DNA from: Earliella scabrosa
Lineage: Eukaryota > Basidiomycota > Agaricomycetes > Polyporales > Polyporaceae
Assembly: GCA_022605405.1 (NCBI GenBank)
Contig: JABYQQ010000015.1
Span: 620,001-684,000, forward strand
Direction: 5' to 3'
Length of the DNA stretch: 64,000 bases
The stretch's first letter is position 1. Each line of letters opens with the position of its first letter. This document shows, in pieces, positions 56,452 through 64,000 of the stretch. Position numbers and translations under genes: made by a program. The notes under the pieces were generated by a model. The model ran no database searches and was not told the origin of the DNA. It saw only the letters and a program-made list of their open reading frames with translations.

Positions 56452-58047
56452 TCACACTGCACGCAGCTCACCCCCCCCAGCAAACGCGTCCCTTGCTCCT
56501 CGTGATACGCGTCGCCGCGACGACTGTATCTGCTCTCCCACCCTCGCTGCAACCGCACGTTCACCGCTGCTTCCCTTAGCCTGGTCCCTTCGACGATCAT
56601 TGCAATACCTTAGTCGTGTATCTTTATTGGTCATTGTAGGCATGCTGGAATGGATAACCGTGTTGTCTTCCTCAACTGTGGCGAGGGTTTCGCTCGCGGA
56701 TCGAAGTTTTGGGATACAGCAAGACTTGCAGCATGAGTCAGTCGAGCTGCTCACAGAGTATACTCTGAGCTCTACTCGCATGCCCCCGTCCTCGAAGGGG
56801 AGGAACATAGGTCTGAGCGCCGCCGCTCTCTCTTCGCACTCCCCGCCCTCGCGCTCGGTCTGCCGGGCAGGCACACGAACATCGACGGCAATCCGCGCGA
56901 AGGTAGGGCGCTTCCCCTCGTCAGCCAGCGCGAGCGCGAGGAGGGCCCACCCGTCCGCAAGGGACGCCAGGCTGCGCGGGTCACACCAGAATTCAAACGC
57001 GAGCTTCACGAGGTGTGGGAAGGGGGGCCCGTTCGGGACGGAGAGGTTTTGGGCAAGGGCAACGAGGAAGTATGGAGACACCTCGGGCGTCCGTGGGAGG
57101 GAGGCAGCGGGGAAAAGGGCGATGGGGGGACCAACGAAAGACCGCCGTCGGTGTCGGTCGTGGCGAAGCCACATACGAGGGTGAGCGAGCGCAGGGAAGG
57201 GCACGCAAGAAGTGCATCGTACATGGCTGTGATAGATGCGTCTGTGGCACAGAAGCGTTGTCAGCAAGGTTCGCGCGCGGTGAGGCTCGAGCACGTACAA
57301 CGCGGATCTGACATGTCTGTTCCGAGGTAGACATTCTCGATCGAGACAGTGAGGTCGCGCAACGCAGGCGGGAGAAACGGTCCCCACGCAAGACACGCTG
57401 TTGGTTCCAAGGACAGCTTGATCGACGACAGGCGGGACAGACAGTGGGTGCGAGCGAGCCCCTCTGCAAGCGCTTTGTGCTGGAGCGGATGGCGATAGTC
57501 AGACCCGCAGATGCGTAGGCCTAACTTGCGGAGAGCCCAATCCTGAGGCGTCAGATCGTCTGGAATAGATGTCACTGGCGAGGGGTCCTCTCTGCCGACG
57601 AGGACACCGTCAAGATCGAGCGCGGCCATTGCCTTGTGTGTGCAGACGAGCGAGATGATAGAGGACGGGGAGCATACGTGGAAATTAGACAGGACGAAGG
57701 AGGATAGCTTTGGGAATCGTAGGATGTCGAAGTCGTTGCTCCAGAGGGGACGGGCGTGGGGTATTTCTCGGGTGTAGCACCCGCGATGTACAGACGACTT
57801 GGCGCACCAAAGGGAGTATCTTCTTGTCCTGTTTCAAGATTTCCTCCAGTTGCTGCCGTTGAGGTGTCACCCAATGGGGATGTATCAGTACGTGGATCTT
57901 GGAGAAGAGGTGGAATCGAGCCCGCCGAGCCCACGAGCAGGAGACAAGTGAGCAACTCTTGAGCGACGGCCAGTCATTGCGACAACTGTCGATGACAAGA
58001 TCTACCACGTCTTGCGGCAACGCCTCGCCTCGACGCCACAACGACAT
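56452..58047 (-). CDS. F-box protein, multi-exon
   Basis: ATG 58047 begins MSLWRRGEALPQDVVDLVID; the F-box continues SLKSCSLVSCSWARRARFHL. Leucine-rich blocks follow over several exons: ILRFPKLSSFVLSNFHVCS, LRKLGLRICGSDYRHPLQH, LPPALRDLTVSIENVYLGT, DASITAMYDALLACPSLRSL and PHLVKLAFEFWCDPRSLASL. A change of frame near 57100 is resolved by a 50-base GTCCCC...CCGAG intron joining GGLSL to VSPYFLVALAQNL, so no frameshift need be assumed. Earlier junctions are approximate. The frame stays open to a stop at 56452, but the last 90 residues are unlike the rest, and the true 3' end may be nearer 56650. Convergent with the oxidase gene. Likely an SCF adaptor; target unknown. Confidence 0.68.
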
Positions 58048-58201
58048 GTTGTCAGGCAGATGGAGGTCGTGGTCGAAGAGCGGGGGACACTTCACGCGCT
58101 GGTATTTGGGTTCGTTCACGCGAGGTATCGTGACCATCGAAGGTGGACGGACGCCATAGCATCCGTGAAGTATTCGGGCTTCCATTACACACATTCGCGC
58201 A

Positions 58202-59539
58202 TCACTGCAGACGATAAACAATCTTCTCCGCGCTGACTTTGCCCTCGCGCATGTACTGCAAGCCATCTGGAATGGCCTCGAGCCCTCCCTCCCAGAGCTT
58301 GACGGGCAGCGGCTTCACAGCACCTTCCAACACCAGCTGGGGCAGTTTCTTGAGGAACTGCACGATCTGCGCCTTGTCTTCAAGTGAAGCGGGATACTGT
58401 GTGTCCGGCCCGAAGTCGAACGCACGTCCGAGCGCTGTGTATAGGAGCGTGTCTGAGGAGGGCCAGTCAGTGACAGAGCTTCAACCATGCCAAAGTAGTG
58501 GATCGTACGTATGACTTCGACGTCCTTCCGGGCGATCACATCCGTGGCCGGTCTCAGGAGAACGACGACCTTTCCTCCGGACGGTGCAATGCTGTCTACA
58601 GTGATCGGCTGTGTCTCCCTCTCAGAGATGGCATCAAGAGCGTTCTTGATAGTGTCGCCGGTAACCTCTTTGACCTTCTGCACCACTCCAGCGTCTTTGT
58701 AGTTGATGACCTCAGTCGCGCCGTAATCCTTGACGAGGGAGAAGTTGTGCGGAGATGCGGTAGCGACGACCTTGAAGCCGGAAAGACGAGCAAGCTGGAC
58801 AGTGCACAATCCGACAGCAGCTGATGCGGATATAGTCAACAGCGTATTCGTCAATCAGGGAGACACATGACCTTACAGCTTCCGCCATATACAAAGAACC
58901 ACTCGTTGGCTGACACTGTGCTTGGAGGCTCGGCGATGTCAAGGCGCATCGGATGGTAGAGGGCTTGGGCAGCCGTGCAGAGTCTGGGACCACGTGCATA
59001 GGTCAGCAATGAAGTCTTTACGAGCTCAACGGTTTTTGACAACTTACGCGACGCCGAGTGCTGCAGCCTGCTCGTGAGCGAAAGTGTTGGGAGGGACGAT
59101 CCAGACGAGGTCGGCCGGAGTTTTGACATACTCCGCGAATGCGCCTTCGTCCTCGAATGCACTGCCGTGCACGAACCCAGCAACATGTTCCCCGATCTTG
59201 GGACTCGTGACGTTCTTGCCAACCTTTGCTACGATGCCGGAGAGATCGCAGCCTACCACGGTGCCAACTTTGCCGATGGGGTAGTCGACATCTATGGCGG
59301 GTGTGAGTCGCACGTAATTCAGACTCCACACCAGAGACAAACTCACGCTTCCAGTCGGTAGGATTGAGAGAGACTGCGACGGTCTTGATGAGGATGTCAT
59401 CGTCACCGATCTGAGGGACAGGGTATTCCTTGACTGCTGCACGATGGCGCTTTGATCGGAGGAGGGTTTGGCAGTTGGCATCGCATGTTCATTCTTCAGA
59501 CCAGCTGTAGCTTACCTCCTCAATCACCAAGGCTTTCAT
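58202..59539 (-). CDS. Zinc-type MDR family oxidoreductase (enoyl-reductase-like)
   Basis: Medium-chain dehydrogenase/reductase of the trans-enoyl-reductase or quinone-reductase-like group, NADPH-dependent by family. MKALVIEE (ATG 59539) is spliced through GTAAGC...CAAAG to RHRAAVKEYPVPQIGDDDI and LIKTVAVSLNPTDWK. Next come VGTVVGCDLSGIVAKVGKNV, GEHVAGFVHGSAFEDEGAFA, EYVKTPADLVWIVPPNTF and EQAAALGVA. The nucleotide-binding part reads FFVYGGS ... SAAVGLCTVQLARLSGFKVV, then VKDYGATEVINYKD. It ends LPVKLWEGGLEAIPDGLQYM and REGKVSAEKIVYRLQ. No structural-zinc cysteine cluster is seen, as in the zeta-crystallin/TOXD-like subgroup. No synthase gene is nearby, so a stand-alone role is likelier than a metabolite cluster. 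Confidence 0.9.
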
Positions 59540-59961
59540 GGTGGCGGGGATATCGTTAGGCACTTGCATGATTCGAGCTCGGATTTGGAGATGTCGGCGG
59601 GAGATACCCCCACCTCAGACTACCGACGTGAGTATAAGTACCCGCGATACCAGCGCTGGTGGCTTGCTCAGCAAGGGCAGCAACATCTGTTAGTAAACCG
59701 TTCCGGATTGACTCGATACATCCGACTCCCGAGTCCCGAGCGGATGTCCGAGATCGGGCGTCGCAAGTCAGTGCGACTCGACTCCCGTTCGGGCGTCTCA
59801 TAGTCACGCTTAGTCCAAACTCCGCTCGAATTCAGCCACAGACGCGTCGAGCCTTCGGTCACGGTGACCACTACTTACGGACGCGTCCATCCCGCTCGAC
59901 GACTGTGTTGGCTTGAAGTTGCCGTCAATTCTGAGAACGCGTACGGCAGCACACTCTTACA
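59540..59961. promoter_or_regulatory. Divergent promoter, reductase / CTF18
   Basis: The 420 bases between divergent start codons contain no gene. Confidence 0.45.
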
Positions 59962-62900
59962 ATGGCTGCGGTTGACTTTGGTCTCCCGAGCAGTCTGCTC
60001 TTCCCCACTGAATCTGCTGGACCCAGTTCCACTGCCATACACGACTCGGACGCGTTCCTGCCAACTGGACTGCTGCTTCAAGGTGCCACCACTACAGAGG
60101 AGTCCGGAGTTGAAGTAGCTGCTGGAGCTGGAGACTCAGACGCGTTCGGTGGTACGTCGTCAAGTTTGGTCATGCATATCCTGCAGATGATTCAGTGTGG
60201 ACTTGGCTCGCATTTGGACTCTCCTCAGATGCACCACTCTTGTCTGTGGAAGCCAACTCCTCTCTTGATACGGAGTCTCAGTCTCAGTCTCAATCTCAAT
60301 CTCAAGGTATGTTATCTCATCGTTCAATGCTCGCGTCAATTGCCGACCCCGCTCCGTCAAGACGATGAAATGCCAGATGTTGCCGAACTCCTCAAGTCAT
60401 ACACAACCAAAGTCGCGTCTCTGAAGCCCATCCCATCTTCGTCAAAGATCTTGACTACCACTACATTCAATGGGTCAGCAATATACTTTACGCGGAAACC
60501 ACGTCGGACGCCTGCAACCTCAGCGTTGGTGAGTGCTCCCACCTATCCAACCCGCCAACGATACCAAACGGGCGGATACATCGACAGAGAAGAGCGGGTG
60601 TGCTGCAGCAGGACTCACAATTCAAGACTCTGCTTGATGTTCCCATACACAAAATGCTCGACGACCTGTCTGCCTCTGCAGCAGCGAAACTAGCAGCAGA
60701 GTCAGTGCCATTTCTTCTGCATACAATGCCAGAGTCCGTTGACGTATTACATTAGGGAGCCCCAACAGCCCCAGAAGCCATCCCATCTTGCCACCACCAC
60801 CAATACAAACCTCTGGGTGGATCGCTACCGTCCACAGCGTTTCACTGAGCTCCTCGGCGACGACCGTGTACACCGAGAAGTACTTTCGTGGGTCAAGGAA
60901 TGGGACTGCTGCGTCTCCGGCAAAAACAAGAACCGAGGTCGCAAACGTGCCCGGGCGGACGCCGACGGCGAGAACTTGGATCAATGGCGACGACCAAAGG
61001 AGAAGGTCAGTTCGAAGTGTCAAACCCGTCCAACCGCCATTCATCCTGTATTCCGCAGCTTCTATTACTGTCAGGGCCTCCAGGACTCGGTAAGACGACG
61101 TTAGCCCACGTTGTCGCTCAGCACGCCGGCTACAGCGTCTTCGAGATCAACGCTAGCGATGCGCGCTCTGCTGATGTGGTGGACGAACGAATACGTCCTG
61201 CCTTGGAGAGTGGTGCCAAGATCGGCAGCTCGAGGCCCAATCTCATTGTGATCGATGAGATAGATGGCGCAACAGGAGGCTCGGACAGCGTGAGTCTAAG
61301 GTTGCGTCGAACTGTAGCGCATATACTCATGGGAGTAGTCAAGTGGTTTCATCCACAAGCTCATTCAACTCACATATGACAAACCAAAGAAGAAAGGTGC
61401 GCCTCCCAACACGGACATTCTTACCCAAAGTCGTCTCATACTGTTAGCCTAAAGGAGGACGGAAGCAAGATCCCCACGCTACTCGACCGCTACTCCGTCC
61501 GATCATCTGCATATGCAACGACCTATATGCATCTTCGCTCACCAAACTCCGGCAACACGCACGAATAGTGCGCTTCTCCAGACCAAATGACACCCATCTT
61601 GTCCGCCGCCTGCGCGACATCTGCGAGCGAGAAGGCATGAAGGCGGACGCGCGCGCACTCTCTACGCTCGTCGGTGCGGCGCAAGGAGATTTCCGAGGTT
61701 GTCTCAACACGCTGCAGCTGCTCAAGGCGCGAAATAAGGACGTCACAGAACCCGTGGTGCGGAGTGCGACACAAGGCATGAAGGAGGCGGAGGTATCGCA
61801 GATGACCATCCTGAACGACCTCTTTGCCCCATTATCCCGCAAACGCGCAAAGGAGCTTGGCGTGTCGGAAGAAGACCCGCGGTACGTCTCGCGGCTGAGC
61901 CGAGAGGTCGAGGGATGCGACTCGATAGACAAGGTCGCGATTGGTGAGCTTTCCGTCGCAATCTCCGTATGTATGCGGCGCGGAGCTGACACATCGTGCA
62001 GGGTGCTTTGAACACTACGCCAAGCTCCACAGACACGACGCGACATTCACGCGATATCTGAAAGGGACGGAATGGATCTGTCGCTGGGATATGATGATGG
62101 GTGCAATGCGAGCCGAGCGAGAGTATGCGCTCCTGGCGTATCTCCCATACCCCCTCGTCGCGTTCTTCCCGCTCTTCCAAGACCGCGGCGGGCCGAAGGT
62201 CGAGCGACCGAAAGCAGATTGGGAGGTGCGTCACCTAAAACCCGTCTCCTTGAAATCGAACCAGCGGACGAGAACGTGCTGACATCCCTGTCCTGCTTCC
62301 ACAGCACTACACCCAGACGAAGATGAACGACGAGATTTACAAGTCACTCGGGCGCTGTCTGCGCACCGCGGCGACCCGGAGCGGTGGGTCGTACCGGCAC
62401 CTCTCGTCTGAGCAGGTGTTGCAGCTCGAGCTCGCGCCGTACCTGAACCGGATCATCTCCCCGCCCCTGCGCCCGGTGAACAGCCAGGTCATCCGCCCGG
62501 CAGAGAAGGCGCTCCTCGCGCGGCTCGTGAGCATCATGGCGACGCTCGAGCTGCGGTTCGTGCAGGAGAAGACGGAGGAGGGCCAGCTCGTGTACAGGCT
62601 CGACCCGCCGATCGATGTGTTTGTGACGTACGACGGGAAGCGCGCGGCGGACATCGCGGTGTCGCGGTATGCTGTGAGGCACCTCGTCGCGGCGGAGGTG
62701 AGAGATTCGGGGCTGCTGTACCGAGGGCTGGGGCTGACGCGGTCGACAGATCGATGCACAGGTCATTGCTCGCCATGCTGAGAGTGCGGAGAAGAGCAAG
62801 ACGGACAAGTCTTCTTTCTTTGGTGGAGGGTGAGTGACTTCTGCTCCGCCGCGCGCGACGGGCTATGGGCTCACCATGTGCATGCGCGTATGCTTGCTGT

Positions 62901-63222
62901 CGGACAGGCGTAACAAACCCCCTGCGGGAGAGGAGGCGCTGCCAGCTGCGAAGCGAGTGCGACAGGACGACAAGCCTGCAGAGAAGGTGTGTCCTTGCAT
63001 GCTTGTCATGTTTCATTGTACTGTCACCGATCACGCCTTGTACCCTGCATCCAGGTTGCCGTCGACTTCTTTGGCAGGCCAATTGTACCCAAGGAGAAGA
63101 CCGACAAGGGTGGCAGCGTGAAGAGTGGACCGAAGGTGGTGCCGTACCGGGTGGCGTACAAGTTCAATGAAGGGAACTCGGCCGCTGTCCGCAAACCCGT
63201 CAAGGTGTCTGCGTTCCTGTAG
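59962..63222 (+). CDS. CTF18: Chromosome transmission fidelity protein 18, alternative clamp loader
   Basis: Large AAA+ subunit of the Ctf18-RFC complex, which loads PCNA and supports sister-chromatid cohesion. A poorly conserved N-terminus starts MAAVDFGLPSSLLFPTESAG and includes a Ser-Gln repeat. Then come NLWVDRYRPQRFTELLGDD, the Walker A LLLLSGPPGLGKTTLAHVVA, FEINASDARSADVV and Walker B NLIVIDEIDGATGG. Sensor-1 region PIICICNDLYASSLTKLRQH and ALSTLVGAAQGDFRGCLNTL are typical of Ctf18. The C-terminal collar reads MNDEIYKSLGRCLRTAATRS, LELAPYLNRIISPPLRPVN and VDFFGRPIVP, ending KFNEGNSAAVRKPVKVSAFL, which matches the Ctf18 tail that binds Dcc1-Ctf8 and polymerase epsilon. About ten introns; several junctions in the N-terminal third are approximate. 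Confidence 0.92.
60275..60304. repeat. Hexamer microsatellite (GTCTCA/ATCTCA)n
   Basis: Five tandem GTCTCA-type units inside a CTF18 exon, encoding a Ser-Gln repeat in the variable N-terminal region. It could vary in length between strains. Confidence 0.8.
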
Positions 63223-63568
63223 GCTATGCCGCACGTCTCTGGAGCTCGCACGGTGGCACTCATTCCAGGACGCCGCCCGGCTGTATTATGACTGTAACTT
63301 ATCCACCATTCGGATCACCCTGTTCGATGCATGTTCTCGATAGTTGTATGAATGGCTTCCGAGGACCAGAGATCTATTAGGACTAGACTAGCTACGGTAT
63401 GTACGATGAACGAACAGTGTCCCGAATCATTGCGCGTAATAATGATAGTATGCGTGCTTTTGTGCGTTGGATGTCAAGACTGGAGCGTGTGGGGTAGATG
63501 ACTATGGCTACATGTGTGGGGGGTGAGAGAGAGGATGCGAGACAGAGACCAAGGCCAAAGTTCCGAGT
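63223..63568. terminator. Convergent 3' spacer, CTF18 / aminotransferase
   Basis: About 345 bases between two stop codons on opposite strands. Presumed 3' ends and polyadenylation regions of both genes. No gene seen. Confidence 0.45.
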
Positions 63569-64000
63569 CTACTTTTGCTCCACAGCGAAGAATTCACGAA
63601 GCACCTCCCCGAGGATCGTGAGACCTTGCTCCATCGCCTCCTCAGTGCCTGCAAACGTTGCACGCAGGTAGTTGACGCGCTGTCGAAGTCCTCGTCAGCA
63701 CCCGCCACACATATGAAACCAAATAGCAAGTGACACTCACGTCTTCGACCGGGTCCTCCATGTTGTCGTACTTCGCGTCCGCAGGCAGTGCGAATATCGC
63801 GGCAGGCATGATGACGAGCCCGCTGTCCAGGCAGAGCTCGAACAGCTCCTCCATGAGCTCCTTGACGTTCGTCCTCGGCGCCGTCACGTCCCTGCTCTGC
63901 ATGCGCCGGTCCGCGCGGTACCGCGGGTGCTTCTCCATCTCGACGCGGATCCACACGAACATGCCCGCCTCGGGGGGCTCCGCGCGCGCAAAGCCCGTCG
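63569..64000 (-). CDS. Aromatic / 2-aminoadipate aminotransferase, Aro8-type (5' part outside window)
   Basis: C-terminal end of a PLP-dependent class I aminotransferase. The visible part reads GMFVWIRVEMEKHPRYR, then VKELMEELFELCLDSGLVIM and PAAIFALPADAKYDN. An intron at about 63680-63740 precedes RVNYLRATFAGTEEAMEQGL, TILGEVLREFFAVEQK and the stop. The (A/G)GMFxW stretch and the C-terminal R-x-x-(F/Y)-x-R-A-T-F-A block that binds the substrate carboxylate match fungal Aro8/Lys-aminoadipate aminotransferases. The catalytic lysine and PLP-binding part lie beyond the right edge, so substrate preference cannot be judged. Confidence 0.88.

Noticed and set aside
57050..57135. Apparent frameshift in the F-box gene at 56.5-58.0 kb
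   Set aside because: A 50-base intron with GT...AG ends restores the frame and joins GGLSL to VSPYFLVA sensibly, so no mutation need be assumed.
56408..57184. Plus-strand frame of 258 codons near the F-box gene at 56.5-58.0 kb
   Set aside because: Basic, Ser/Arg-rich, antisense to leucine-rich exons of the minus-strand gene. No start context or domain.
1..64000. tRNA, rRNA or CRISPR features
   Set aside because: I looked for B-box-like GGTTCGANTCC words, rRNA cores and regularly spaced repeats and saw none convincing. A covariance-model scan would be needed to exclude a tRNA.

Overview
The window is nuclear DNA of a filamentous basidiomycete, most likely an Agaricomycete (possibly Polyporales; I cannot place it further from sequence alone). 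Genes carry many short introns of about 45-75 bases with GT...AG ends, the DNA is GC-rich, and there are several F-box genes and an unnamed multipass membrane protein of a type common in mushrooms. The left edge cuts a PMT2-type mannosyltransferase and the right edge cuts an Aro8-type aminotransferase.

Layout, left to right: PMT2 (-, partial), fibrillarin (-), two tandem MFS transporters (+) with gene relics between them, mitochondrial ribosomal protein uS7m (-), an FAD monooxygenase (-), a decayed F-box copy and its intact sister (-), proteasome subunit RPN8 (+), COX5 (-), a Gis2-type zinc-knuckle protein (-), ATP synthase epsilon (-), a Rab GTPase (+), a dual-specificity phosphatase (-), eIF4A (-), SF3B2 (+), a truncated 2-isopropylmalate synthase (+), HIS1 (+), a full-length 2-isopropylmalate synthase (+), a TIR-flanked repeat, a multipass membrane protein (+), a tandemly duplicated orphan gene with one dead copy (-), three F-box-type genes, a secreted sugar-lactone-oxidase-like flavoprotein (+), another F-box gene (-), an MDR-type reductase (-), CTF18 (+) and the aminotransferase (-).

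Most of the window is conserved housekeeping genes (glycosylation, rRNA modification, translation, splicing, proteasome, respiration, replication clamp loading, leucine and histidine synthesis). Accessory change comes from local tandem duplication followed by decay. I see three clear cases: the MFS block, which carries relics of its two neighbours; the F-box/RPN8-promoter block, which carries an orphan RPN8 first exon; and the orphan gene at 43.4-45.5 kb. A fourth case, the two isopropylmalate synthases flanking HIS1, is the most interesting functionally. One copy has lost the leucine-sensing region, and the other appears to carry that region twice.

I found no defence system, CRISPR array, secondary-metabolite megasynthase, rRNA or tRNA gene. 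Exon joins were worked out by hand from splice signals and family similarity. Coordinates give the whole coding span including introns.
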